DNA of 64,000 bases. It comes from Sarcocystis neurona. Lineage: Eukaryota > Apicomplexa > Conoidasida > Eucoccidiorida > Sarcocystidae. The stretch covers positions 3,115,600-3,179,599 of the forward strand of contig KL647289.1 of assembly GCA_000727475.1 (NCBI GenBank), given 5' to 3'. The notes under the pieces were generated by a model. That model was not told where the DNA came from. It saw only the letters and a program-made list of their open reading frames with translations, and made no database searches. A program made the position numbers and the translations under genes. Below, piece by piece: positions 48,301-59,148 of this stretch; the first letter of the stretch is position 1; every line of letters starts with the position of its first letter.

Positions 48301-49812
48301 GCAGCAGCTGCTCTCCCACGCCTCGCTCCTTCTCCTGCTGTCGCTCCTTCTGCTGCTTCTCTTCCGGCAGGCAGCAGAATCGCAACCGCCTATCTCCCCC
48401 GCGCAGCAGGAGCAGTGGGGGAAGGAGCCACAGCCGCACTTGGAGGAGGGGAAGAAGAAGACAGCGCACCAAGAGCAGTAGCAAGAGCAGCGGCATTCGG
48501 GGAAGCAGCCACAGCAGCACCTGTGCACGTGCTACTTGCAGCAGCAGGGGCAACAGAAGCAGCAACAGCAGGACTCCGGCTGGTAGGCTACCCAACGAGA
48601 GCAGCAGGAGGAAGAGAAGGAGGAGGAGCAGCAGCAGCCGGTCTCCACGTGACCACGCCAGCAGAAACGAACCCGACGCTTTTTTCCAGCCCCAGCGAAC
48701 AGTTGCCTATCTATAGAAATAGCACAGCTGACAGAAATGCTGCGGCTGCTGCTGCGGGGCTTCCTCTGATGCCAGCGGAAGAAGACGCCGCAGCAGAAAC
48801 GTCGCCGCAGAGAATTCAACACATCGTGCTGCTGCAGGGGCAGCAGCAGCAAATGGAGAGCGAGCTATTTCATGTTCAACCAGAGCTACTGCTGCAGTAT
48901 CATTCAAAATTTGGTGATGCTCCCGCTGCAATTGCTGCTCCTGCAACTCGTGTAGCAGAACATTTCCCATTTGCAACAACAGCAGCATTGCCTCAACATT
49001 TCCCCTACACCTGCCCTGCCCCTCCTTCCGTCACTCCTGCTGCTGTCACTCCTCCTCCTGCTGCCGTATCTCCTGCTGCTGCTACTGCCCTTCCCGCTGC
49101 CGCGTCCGTCCTTCCTGCTGCCGCGTCTGTCCTTCCCGCTGCCGCTGCTGCCCTTCCTGCTGCAGTTGCTGCCACTCCTGCTGCCGCTTCTGTCCTTCCT
49201 GCTGCAGCTGCTGTCACTCCCGCTGCTTCTGTCGCTGTTCCCGCGGCTGCAGCTGCTCTTCTCCCTGCCGCTGCTGCTGTGTCTCCTCCTGCTGCGCTTC
49301 CTGCCTTTCTTGGCGCCTCCATTCCTTCTGCCGCCGGTGTGCCTGTTCATGTTGCGGCCCCTGCTGTTCCCAGAGATCCTGCTGCGATTGGTGCTGTCCA
49401 GCTCCCTCCTGCTGTTCTCTACGGTGATGCAGCGGGGCTCTACCCTGCAGGTGCTGCGCTCCGGCCCGCTGCTGTTTCCCTGCCGTTCGCTTCTGCTGCT
49501 GCCCTTCCTTCTGCTACTGCTCTTCCTTCTGCTACTGCTCTTCCTACTCCTTCTGCTGCTCCTCTTCCTGCTGCTGCTGCTCCCCCGCCTCTTCGTGCCG
49601 CCGCTGCCGCATCTTTTCCTGCGCCTGCCTATTCAGTTTCTGCTGGTGCTGCTCCACCTGCTCCTGTTCCTCTGTACACTGCTGCTAGTGCTGAGTGGCA
49701 AAGCCCCCCTGCTACAGCAGCGCCAACAGCAGCGGGTGCGGCTGCAGCAGCGCCAACAGCAACAGCGACAGAAAGTATTTGGCCGTGGAGTGTTGATAGA
49801 AATCCGATATAA
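29140..49812 (+). CDS. Kelch beta-propeller protein with giant low-complexity insertions, about 13 exons
   Basis: Proposed exons: 29140-29956, 30136-30167, about 31011-31936, 33241-33965, 36686-37598, 38342-38371, 40297-40386, 40468-40548, 42087-42138, 43220-43280, 44064-44175, 45380-45920, 47543-49812 (TAA). All junctions after exon 3 keep frame and rebuild Kelch strands: RRVLLVGGA with AEVYVHLIEEGLAW; GARYFHACAAV then GGLKAGGKLADDQLYFLN; PRYGHSLVAAEPHLILFGG continuing as RTEKGELLGDLWVLDL; SARAFHTATLL; HADMLQQCFLAIAGG; HLVGSHLVILGG; LLTYNATTKTW; VAGELFAIGGV with LVTTLDVT. That makes about seven blades of Gly-Gly, aromatic and Trp pattern. Such propellers bind proteins, so a scaffold or adaptor role is inferred. 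Exons 1, 3, 4, 5 and 12 carry Ala, Gln, Ser or Glu runs between strands. The last exon is an acidic block, then Ala/Pro octapeptide-like repeats, ending IWPWSVDRNPI. No phosphatase, BTB or other partner domain is seen. The exon 2-3 junction is unresolved. A shorter end at 46267 by read-through of exon 12 is possible. Confidence 0.85.
30168..31010. repeat. Kelch-gene intron: microsatellite and CTG tract
   Basis: TA repeats (30188-30212, 30320-30355), a purine stretch, then CTG-rich DNA (30490-30870) and a TA/GA repeat at 30940-30976. One more small exon may be hidden here, because the phases of the flanking exons do not match directly. Confidence 0.6.
31937..33240. repeat. Kelch-gene intron with a 26-bp tandem repeat
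   Basis: A CTG-rich first part (31960-32215) is followed by microsatellites. At about 32665-32795 a 26-bp unit starting GATATATGATGTATACATAT is repeated, perfectly in the last copies and degenerate earlier. The donor is CAA|GTATAG and the acceptor CTGTTGCAG. Confidence 0.75.
33966..36685. other. Kelch-gene intron, 2.7 kb
   Basis: It begins with a GTACGT donor and ends CCTAAAG. It holds a CAG-rich tract (33975-34330) with Gln/Ser/Ala frames, microsatellites (34690-35390), an unassigned island (35440-35940) and a CTG-rich tract (35980-36680). The join across it gives GGRTEKGELLGDLWVLDL, a textbook Kelch strand pair, so the open frames inside are taken as intronic. Confidence 0.7.
37599..40296. 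repeat. Two Kelch-gene introns around the 30-nt exon
   Basis: TA/GT microsatellites at 37690-38060 and 38230-38330, then after the micro-exon a CTG-rich block (38790-39060) and a long TA/TACA field (39130-40250). Within this, words ending in CTGGTTGTTTGT recur near 39240 and 39420, and TACGTAGGTGCATGTC-like words near 39570 and 39674. Confidence 0.65.
40549..42086. repeat. Kelch-gene intron: microsatellites and GATA-type array
   Basis: TA/TATG repeats from 40740 to 41180, then at 41240-41830 a GATA-like array (TAGATAGATAG with frequent single changes). The donor GTGAAG and acceptor CTTCCGCAG are inferred from Kelch phase. Confidence 0.7.
42139..43219. repeat. Kelch-gene intron: C/T- and CTG-rich
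   Basis: A strong GTAAGT donor, then pyrimidine-rich DNA and about 900 bp of CTG repeats. Leu/Cys/Ser frames up to about 200 codons are open, but joining across it gives HLVGSHLVILGG in phase. Confidence 0.65.
43281..44063. repeat. Kelch-gene intron with 15-bp and 27-bp CTG-type units
   Basis: A C/T-rich first half is followed by tandem CTG-type repeats. CTGCTGCACCTGGTG (15 bp) recurs three to four times at about 43798-43845, and TGCTGTTACTGCTGCTTCTG-containing units occur just before. The acceptor is CTTTTCCTCAG. Confidence 0.75.
44176..45379. repeat. Kelch-gene intron: microsatellite field
   Basis: TA/TATG/CACA repeats with a unique island at 44930-45110. That island has open frames but is not needed to join the Kelch strands on either side. 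Confidence 0.6.
45921..47542. repeat. Last Kelch-gene intron: CAG tract and microsatellites
   Basis: The donor is G|GTACGT. A CAG/GAC-rich stretch to about 46340 (including a repeated GCAGCAGAAGGGCGACA unit near 46090-46135) is followed by microsatellites to 47520. If the donor is not used, the frame stays open to a stop at 46267. Confidence 0.6.
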
Positions 49813-50600
49813 GCGTGCGCACGTGTCACGTCGACAGCAGCAGAAGCAGCACCAGCAGGAGGAGAAACAGCGGCAGCAGTAGCAACAGCGGAAGCTGCTG
49901 CATTGAGATACGGCCTGTGCCTCGCCAGCAGTAGCGACAGGTCAAGAAGAAGAAGCAGTAGCTATAGCAGCAGCAGCAACACCGGACGGAGGAACAGCAA
50001 GATCCGTCCCTGCATATACGCAGAAAAAGCAACAGAAACAGCAGAAGCATCAGCAGGAGCAGCAGTGGCGGCAGGAGCTGCGGAATGAACCGCAGCATTG
50101 GCAGCGGCAGCGGCAGCATTACCCGTCGCAAAACCGGCAGCAGCAACGGCAGCAGCAATCCCCTCTCCAGCAGTAACCTCGAGGCAGTGGGGGAAGCACA
50201 ACCATGCCGACAGCAGCAGCAACAGCGCTACGCCAACAGCAGCTGCAGCAGCGACAGCGCTACGGCAGCAGCGGCAGCAGCGACAGCGCTACGGCAGCAG
50301 CGGCAGCAGCGACAGCGCTACGGCAGCAGCAGCAGGCAACAGCGCCACGACAGCAGCAGGAGCAGCGCGAGCGCTACGGCAGCAGCAGCAACAGCAGCGC
50401 GAGCGCTACGACAGCAGCAGCAACAACAGCGACAGCGCTGCCGCAGCAGCAGCAACAACAGCGCTACGACAGCAGCAGCACCAGCAACACCGGCGTGGCG
50501 AGGGCAAGACCTAGAGAGTCAGTCGACGGCAGTTCCCCGAGTTGCAATGTTCACAGGAGCAAGGTGAGAGAAGGAGGCGAGGAGACCAGCAGAAACAGCT
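49813..50600. repeat. CAG-rich region with a 29-bp minisatellite
   Basis: The region follows the Kelch stop codon. GCTACGG recurs at 50259, 50288 and 50317, exactly 29 bp apart. The unit is GACAGCGCTACGGCAGCAGC plus nine bases, with degenerate copies to about 50480. Because 29 is not a multiple of three, the array shifts frame at each copy and is unlikely to be coding. Confidence 0.8.
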
Positions 50601-51530
50601 GAGAAGCCAAACAGAGGAAGAGAAAGGGAAGAGTCGGAGTTGCTGCTGGGGCTGCCGGCAGACACGAAGTCGCGCAGCAGCACTGCTCTTCGCCAAGTTA
50701 GCCAAAGCCGCAGCATGAGGAAGCAGCGAGGCAGCAGCACGAAGAAGCAACCGAACAGCAGCAGCACGAAGAAGCAGCAGCAGCATGAGGAAGCAGGAAA
50801 ACAGCAGCAGACGAACAGGCAATGAAGAATAAGCACGGCGGAACGAAGAATCATCGCAGCATGCAGAAGCAGCGAAGATGGAGCAGCATAAAGAAGCAGA
50901 GAAGAGGCAGAGAAGAAGCAAAAACGAGGCAGCAACGAGGCAGAGAAGAGGCAGGGGAGAAGCAGCGTCATGAAGCAATGCGTCGCACAGGGTGCTGCTG
51001 CATTTTGCTGCTGCCCTCGGCATGTGCTTCTCTTCGGGTGGCTGTGGCTGCTGCCGTCCCACTTGGTCCTCCATACCGCACCCCCAGCAACAGCTGCTGC
51101 TCTCTCTCCTGCAGTTTCTCTCCCCGCTGCTGCTGCAGCAGTTTTTCCCTGACTACTGGACGCTTCGTCGCCACTGCAGCTGCCCTCTCGTTGCACGTGC
51201 TGTCTCGACGCACGGGGTCACCTGCTGCTGCTGTTGCTCTCTCATCACGCGGCCCGACTTGCTGCTGCTGCTGCCCCCGCATTACGCGGCCCGACTTGCT
51301 GGTGCTGCTGCTGCTGGTACTGCTGCTGCTGCTGCCTCTCATTGCAGCTGCCGTCTCACTGCGCGACAGGAGCTGTTGCTGCTGCTGCTGTATCTTCCTG
51401 TCTCTCTCGCTCTCTGTCGCGCAGCTGCTGCTGCTGCGTGTCAGTCAAAGCTGCTGCTGCTCGAAGAACGGCTACAAATGTGAAGGTGGACGCGAAGAGA
51501 TATACGTGTGTCTCTATATTAGCGGCTCAC
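50600..51530. repeat. CAG-to-CTG switch region
   Basis: The plus strand is CAG/GAA-rich up to about 50970 and CTG-rich after it. Open frames exist on both strands (up to 239 codons on plus and 225 on minus), all low-complexity. No gene is assigned. Confidence 0.55.
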
Positions 51531-51639
51531 GCAGAACATAGCAAATATAAACTTCGTTCTCCTTTACAAATCAACAATATGAAGAACGCGTGCACCTGTG
51601 CATGCGCTGGGACGTCTAGCTTTAAAATACGTGTATGCA

Positions 51640-52050
51640 AACATGCAAATATGTATATATATATATATATAAATATATAGATATATATAGAGAGAGAGGA
51701 TGAAAGAAAAGTATGTACGCGCACGCACGTATATATACGTATGCATATATATTTATACATTTGTACGTGTATGTAGATATATATATATATATTAAAGCAT
51801 ACACAGACTACTATAATGATGATATGTTCCACAAACATCTACATATACACGTAGATATATATAGACACACGAGCATATATATATAGATAGATAGATATAG
51901 ATAGATAGATACATAGGTCGACATATATATAGGTATATAGAGATACAGATGTATCTACATATACCAAAACGTGGAGAAGTCAACCATTCACTTCCCGTTG
52001 CGTGTGTCTCTCTCTCCACATATATATATATATATATATTTATGTGGAAA
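51640..52050. repeat. TA and GATA microsatellites
   Basis: TA runs with a GATA array at about 51884-51912. No coding signal. Confidence 0.75.
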
Positions 52051-52184
52051 AACAATATATGACTGTATGCACATTGATATCAAAGGATATCTGTGAAGCA
52101 AATTTATTCAACGAACTTACGTATGTTTATTTATACATACGAATAAAAACGTCGTATAAATGTATGTATGTAAATTATCCACAG

Positions 52185-52630
52185 CTGCAAGCGTTGAGTG
52201 CGGTGCTTTTTCTTACAATGGCCTTTCACTGCGCGCGCTTGCTAGAGAGACTTCTCACACACATGTCACAAAAATACGTTTCTTTGCTGCTGCCACGGAA
52301 GATGAACAGCAGGCGCGTCAGCGGGAAGGGGAGGGCCTGCACACAGATTTGTGTAGAGAAAGACATGTGAGTAGTCAATGTATCAATATTTGAATTTTCG
52401 TGTATTTGCCAATTTATTTCACTATTTGATGAAGTTTGCTGTATAGCTGTCTGCATCACTTGGGGCGCATGCATTTTTCATATCTGGGCGATAACACCCA
52501 CACATTCGTAGGTATCTAAATTTTACGTATATGCCTGTCCGCACCGCTTTCAGTAGATGTGAATAACTCCGATTTCTTGTTCATATTTTCCAAGAAAACC
52601 GATAAACTCTCTGTCGTGATGTTCTACCTT
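52185..52630 (+). other. Two candidate exons of an unidentified plus-strand gene
   Basis: The first candidate, 52185-52366, has an AG after TTATCCAC and a GTGAGT donor. It is open in two frames, one giving IRFFAAATEDEQQARQREGE. The second, 52554-52630, has acceptor ACCGCTTTCAG and a GTGAGA donor, and encodes SDFLFIFSKKTDKLSVVMFY. The phases do not match with these exact borders, and the minus strand is also open here. No domain is recognised. Confidence 0.25.
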
Positions 52631-52777
52631 GTGAGAGAGAAAACGCGGCACATCATCTTTGCATCGCTGCTGCGGCTGCTGCGAGTCTCTCACAAAACGC
52701 GGAAGAGCAGCAGCAGCAGCTTCCGTCTTTTCACCGCGGATACTCCAAAACAAAAGTACTTGTCCCGGCCAAGGGAC

Positions 52778-53600
52778 CACACACACACACACACACACAC
52801 ACAGCAAACACTTTTTGAACCACATGAACATATATATGAATATATGCCTAGATGGCTCTGTGTAAGACTATTTACATCCTCGTAGAAATACATATATACA
52901 TATATCTGTATCTGCAGACACGTACGAATGTGAGGAAATATATATATATATATATATGCAGACATGTATGCATACGCATATACACATATATATACACACA
53001 CACATTTGTGTACGAGAACATATATGTATGTTAAGTATATGTACTTGCGGTATACATAGGACGACGTTTGTACCGGGGTAGACGCGTGTACTGCGGATGT
53101 ACTACTGAGTCTACGCAAATTCTCCCCGCATCCTGTGTGAACCACGTTCTTTCTGAATATATAACTAGATAGACGCATCTATATACGTATATACACATTC
53201 GTGTAGAAGAATAAACATATATATATATATATATATGATTTGACAGAGAAATATACACGTATACATATATATATATATGTATGTGTATGTAGATATTTGT
53301 TTGTATGTCGTACGGGCAGACAGCCGAGAGATAGACAGGTAGATGGATCCTCGCACTTATCTGGTTGGGCCTTCTGCGAATCCCCGTTGTCTTCTTGCAT
53401 CCACCGATATATACATAACAACTACATGTATGTATTTGTTTCTCCTTGTTAATGTGTATATCTTCGAATATATACTAGATATATATTTATATAAACCCAC
53501 ATACATGTATAAATATATATATATATATGCCAGTGGATACTAAGAAAGTCGGTGGTTCTTTACTTGTAGCGTAGGTTTATTTCTCTACAAATATATACAT
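52778..53600. repeat. (CA)n tract and microsatellites
   Basis: A near-perfect (CA)n run of about 25 bp at 52778-52803 is followed by TA/TACA repeats to 53550 with short unique islands. No exon supported. Confidence 0.7.
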
Positions 53601-54700
53601 GTGCACATGTGTGGTGGCTTTTTCGCTGCATTGTGTTTATTTATATAGGTGTAGGTCTCCCTTTTATGTGAGAACGGCTGGACTTTTTCTCAACTCCAAC
53701 CAGCATCTATCCATCTTGAATGAATGAGAAAAACTGATATTGTTCGGCACAAAGAGAAATACGAAAGCTGATATTACTAGGCGCAAGGAGAAGAGAAAAC
53801 ATTGATATTTCACTGTTAGAAAGGAGTGCTCTCACAGCGCTGTGTCCTCTTCTGGTAGACGCCTTGTTCAACGTCCTGTAGACTACCAATGTCAAAATAC
53901 GCCACAGTTTGAGGAAGTGGAATCCCCACAGAAGTATACACAGATGTACACATATATACGTATAATATGTGTATTTGAAAACGGTACAACCAACATACAT
54001 AGAAAAGTGTATATTTCTCTGTACATATATACGTATTAGCCTGTCCACAATATATATATATATATATATAAATATGTATGTATGTAAATGTACATATATG
54101 TATATATGTATATATATGTATATATATATGTATGTACGTCAACGGTAAGAACAGTGTGTACACGTTTGCGTTTCTATGCGTGTAAGTATATATTTTTATG
54201 ATGGAACGGATGAAGAGATACATGTTTCTGAATCCTGTTATTGATACACATATGCTGTACACTGAGGCTACCAATATATATATATATTGTGCGTGCACCC
54301 CTAGACATGCATCTCTATCTATCTGTATATCTATCTTTCTATATGTATATATGTATGTATATATATATATATAGTGTACCTCGTAGGGTGCGTACACACC
54401 TATATGATACATATATATATATATATATCTTATTTATCGTATGGTGCGTGCACGCACGCTACACATATATCTATCTACGTATCTATCTATATATCTATAT
54501 AGATATATATACATGTGCATAGTGTAACTCGTAGGGTGCGTACACACCTATATACACACCCATATCTATGTATATATATATATATATATATACATAGGGT
54601 CGGGCTGCTAGCGCAGTGTGCATATACCACTACGCAACATGTGGGAACGTACGTACGTCTATGCTTCAAAATTATATCTTTCATGCGCAGTTTGCCCAAC
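53600..54700. repeat. Spacer with microsatellites and a long dispersed repeat
   Basis: The unique island 53600-53940 has no clear gene. Microsatellites run from 54040 to 54610. The words CTCGTAGGGTGCGTACACAC followed by CTATAT occur at about 54379 and 54528, with a diverged third copy (CGTATGGTGCGTGCACGC) near 54438. Confidence 0.65.
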
Positions 54701-54719
54701 GTCAGGGGCTAGAACGTCT

Positions 54720-55945
54720 TCAGTAGATGATGTCCTGTTGGAGTGGCACAGACTTTTTCCCCAGCATTCCTCGCTGCCACTGCTGCCACTGGTAGTCTTC
54801 CCCAATTAGGGGCAGAGAAGTCATTATCTGACTGCAGTCGCTACGTCTTGCTGCTGCTGCTGCTCCTTTTGCAGTTACAGCAACATCAAGGCTATCTTTC
54901 CCCACGTAGAAAGTTTCCACGTTGCTGGCGGTGCCATTACCGTTGCGCCTCACGCCCTGCTGCTAATGTTCGCGCAGAAACAATGCCGGTGCGCTGCTCT
55001 GTAGTAGGCTTCAGAACTCCTGCGCAGCTCCCAAATCTTCGGCCACTACAGAGCAGCTTCACCCCGCTTTTCTACTGCCCTTGCTGGGCGGGCCGTGGCT
55101 AGCTGCTTTGCGAATGGTGGTCGTTTATGTTAATGGCTGCTACCAGACTGCTGTAGCTCCAAAGACACTGGCAGGGTCTACTGTGGTACGGCCCGGCTGC
55201 TACTCGAGGAGGTGGCTTTCTGCTGCTGTTACCACCGCGGTGCTTCTGCTGTTGCTCTGTGACGCTGCTGCCGCTGGGCTATTGCTGCTGCTGCGGCTGT
55301 CACTTCACGTGTCCCGTGGCTGCTGATTTGCTATTCCTGTCGCTGTGGTGCCTCTGCTCCGTGCGCAGGAGCAAGAGCGTGTAAAGCAGCAGCACAGGGG
55401 TAGCAGCTGCACACGCGGCACCTTAGAGCAAGGGCAGCACTCCCGCAGTCTCGGGAGCAGCGCAGCAACATCAGGAGGAGGTCCGGGACTGCAGTGGCAT
55501 CGTAGTCCCGTATACCGGCAAAAGCAGAGCTGCTTCCACCTACACTCTCGTAGTGCTCTGTCGACGGGAGGCTGTGGTATGTGTGAAGCAGCAACTTCTG
55601 CGTCATGCCTCCTCCCCCCAGCAGCATTTCCACCTTGTTCGGCAGCAGCAGACACAGGCAAGAATGCAGCGGCCTTCGCCGCAAGCATGAACTGCCGAAG
55701 CGCAGAAGCACCAAGAGCGCACCAGCAGCTGCTGCTCTCTGTCTCTCTAAGCGTTTGCTGCTGCGTGCGCAGAAGCACCGGCGGTGACAGTGGCAGTGTG
55801 TTTGAGGCTTGCTCCAGGCGCACAAGAAAGGAGACAGACGAACAGGATTAGTAACAGCGTTTGCGTGTCAGGCGTAGCAGCAGCCCTAGCAACGACGACA
55901 ACAAGGAGTCGAGCAGCAAGGCAACCATGTGTGGTAGCATGCACA

Positions 55946-55980
<35 letters not shown>

Positions 55981-57600
55981 CTGCCAGTGCGATGCAAAGG
56001 CATGGCACAGGGCAGAATCTCAGAAGTTTCCGACAGAGACACATGGGCGCCTTTAAGAGAAACAGTCTCTCTCTATACATAGTTGAAATAGACTCTTGCG
56101 TGAAAAAATACGGAGCACCGACAAGTAGTCTAGCAGCAGCAGGCGCCGCGTTGCCAGGAGCAGTAGTCGCAGTACTCGAGCAACACCAGCGGAGAGGTAG
56201 GAGCAGAACGACACCCCCGCTGCCGCAGAAGCCGCATAATCTGGAGGAGAGCTACTGAGGCAGCATTAATGGAAGTGCGCTGCTCCCTTGTTGAGAACAA
56301 GACAGCAGAGGCAAGCCGATGTGGACCTGCAGCAGCATGGCAGGAAGCTGCTTTCCGTTCACCCTTCCAACTCACCTACTGAACGCAGGGCGGCGCCGCG
56401 TGCTGCCACTGCTGCAAGCATGACATATAACACGTCCACTGCTGTTTGTTGCTCTTGATCAGGCCCTGAAGCTGCTACGATACGACTGGTTTTCCTTCGC
56501 ATGCTGCTGTCGCTCCTGTCAACGTGTACCTCCTGCAACCGCTGTAGGCGTCTGTGCGTTTCCTACGCATGGACCGCTGTACCTGCCGCCATTACTGTCG
56601 GTCAGTACTGTAACGTTAGCCATGAAGCTGGAGTTGCTGCGACTGCTGCCGCTGCTTCTTTTTCTTCAGCTGTGCTGCTGGGGAAGTTCGAGTTCGTCTG
56701 TGGGTCCCGTGGTTCGGCTGCGGTCGCACTCCGTGTCGCTGTGGTCGCCTGCCTGTACTGCTGCAAGCGCACCTGTGGCCACTGTATGCGTGTGACTGCT
56801 AATTCATTTGTCGCCACCAGTGCCGCTACTGCTGTTTCCCGGTTCTAGCTGCTGCACCGCTGGTATCTCTGCGGTTGCGATCGTGTCGCTATCCTGCTAG
56901 TACAAGCACTTTGCTGCTCAGCCGTCTTTTCTCCTAGCACGCGTTCTTTCTGACTGCTTCTGTGCCCCTTTTTTCGTGGTTCTACCGCCTCGCGTACTGC
57001 TGCGGAAGAAGGTGCTACTGTGTGCAGGGCTTAAACCCCATTTTGACAGCTGACGTCGTTTTTCCACCGAAAAACACGGGTAGACACTCAGACGGAGGGA
57101 GGCTGCGTGTGTTGCCCTGACGCTGATGTGACGAGGCGGATCGTGTTCCACGATTTCTCTTAAACTCTGCGGTATACCGTTGAAAACCACACGTTCTTGT
57201 GTACGTCTTACACTTGCCGTCGCCGCAAGCAGCAAGCGTCTTGTGCCCACTCGCGGGGAGGAAGCAACACCAGCAGAGGAAGATAGAAAGTACGCTGCGA
57301 GAGTGTCGCCACGTTTTCGGAAGTGCGTTTGGCCAGAAACATTTGCAGAAACGAGAGAAGTATCCTTCTTTCATCGTATCTCACAAAGTCTTGATTTTTC
57401 TGGCGCTTGGACGTCCACCACGCGTGCGTGCCGCCTATCGAAGAAGGTAAAAATGTTTCTTGGATTCCTCAGCCAGACGGGACAAAGCACTCTCACGACA
57501 TTTCCGCTGCGTCAGCGCTCGCTGGACGCCACTGGAAAGAGTCGTACGACTACCAGTAGGGACAACAAAAGAGTCTCACAATACTCTCTTCCTATCTACA
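54720..57600. other. Unassigned coding-like interval
   Basis: Roughly half-GC DNA with frequent CTG/CAG. Minus-strand candidates include a segment ending at a stop at 54724-54726 (GEDYQWQQWQRGMLGKK near its end) and 57000-57250 (ERVVFNGIPQSLREIVEHDP). The plus strand is also open at 57180-57450, ending at a good GTAAAA donor. A minus-strand gene seems slightly more likely, but no domain or consistent exon chain was found. Confidence 0.25.
55946..55978. repeat. (AC)n dinucleotide repeat
   Basis: An almost perfect run of AC/CA dinucleotides of about 32 bp in otherwise unique sequence. Confidence 0.9.
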
Positions 57601-57950
57601 TATCTGCATGGATCCAAATATGTGCACGTATATAGATCTACCCGTGCAACTATAAATGTACCTATACATATATATATATATATATATACAGAGAGAGAGA
57701 AAGTGAGCGACAGATATATATACACATATGCATATATGTATATATATGTCTAAACTGTAGTAGAACATTCCGTGATACCGACTACAAAGAGGATATATAC
57801 ACCGTTTTGAATTCAAATCATCCATACGCCTTTCAATTTATATACACATATATATACACTCATGCATATACCTATCCAAATACACCAGTCCCAATATATA
57901 TATATATATCTATATGCACATGTGCATATATATGTGTGTGTGCGTGCAGG
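57600..57950. repeat. TA/TACA microsatellites
   Basis: TA runs with a GAGAGA stretch at 57691-57701. No coding signal. Confidence 0.8.
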
Positions 57951-57958
57951 AGTCTGGG

Positions 57959-58440
57959 TCACTGGCTGTAGAAAAGAGTATGAGAAAAACGAGGGGAAGC
58001 AAAAGTGTCCGTGTGTCTAATAAGTAGAGCAGCACGACTTGTTGAGTCGTCGCTTCTCGCTTCTTGCGATTTCCCTATTGTGGCGACGAAAAACTTCTCC
58101 CAGCCCAGCAAGCCATCCAGACACCTTCTTTGTCGAGTTTTCTTCACTCTCCTTTCTTTTGCCCCTCTTCGTCCTCTATCCTTCTGCTTTCCCTGCTTTC
58201 CCTCCCCCTCGTTTCGTCTTCGGCTTCACTTTGCATTTCTTTTGTTTCGCCTTCTCCTTCTCCTCCCCCTGCTCTTCATTTTTTCTGCCTTGCTTCCTTC
58301 CTGCTGCTCTTCCTACTTGACCAGTTGCATCAGCAGCAGCAGCAGCAGCGCTGAGCACCTTCGCTGAGCGCTTCAGCACCCCTGTGCGCAGAGAAAACAG
58401 AAACCCGCGGAGATCCACAACAAAAACCTCCATGTGTGTC
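57959..58440. other. Unassigned island, possible small minus-strand gene
   Basis: On the minus strand an ATG at 58433-58431 opens MEVFVVDLRGFLFSLRTG. A later segment (about 58131-58021) gives LGEVFRRHNREIARSEKRRL before a stop. A phase-0 join is possible, but the intron would be purine-rich on that strand, which argues against it. The plus strand is C/T-rich at 58140-58310. Confidence 0.2.
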
Positions 58441-58679
58441 TCTACCTTCCCTTCTCTCTCTCTTCCTCTCTAAACTGAAAAACGAGAGTATTTGTGCAAG
58501 ACAAGCCAACAGCAGAAGACTCTTCTTCGCTTTCCTTCTAGTGGACGAGAATTGGGGTCTTCTCCTCCTTTGCTCTTCACAAATGCTCCTGAGACAAATT
58601 CCACCATCCCATACACCACCTCCAGCGTACCTCGCTACTGAAGCAATACTTGTACTCCTACATATTCTTCTATCTGGAT

Positions 58680-59116
58680 TCCTATACATATATACGTATT
58701 TACACACACCTTTACAGATATACACATATATATATATAGATGAAAACGTATGGACTAATACATAGGGATTTACGTGTACATATTCACATATATATGTATA
58801 CAGAGAGAGGGAGAGAGGGGGACACCACATACATAAAAACATATGTATTCACACTAACTGTAACAGGTGTACGTACGCACACATAAATATAAATATATAT
58901 GCATGTTTATTGTGACAGAGGTATGTGTACATAGAGACACGGTACACAGACACACATCAACGCATGTGTATACGCATCAATGCTGCCTCCCCAGCAAGAA
59001 GTCAACACAGACTGCTGCTGTACATACATGTCTCTTCATATACACATAGACACATGTACATGTATATATACATATATGTGCATGCCCAGATAATACGCGT
59101 CTGACACACACATTCG

Positions 59117-59148
<32 letters not shown>

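Noticed and set aside
29140..49812. Kelch-type protein phosphatase (PPKL/BSU1-like)
   Set aside because: Apicomplexans have such proteins, but no GDxHG, GDxxDR or GNHE phosphatase motif is present in any frame after the propeller. The C-terminus is low-complexity.
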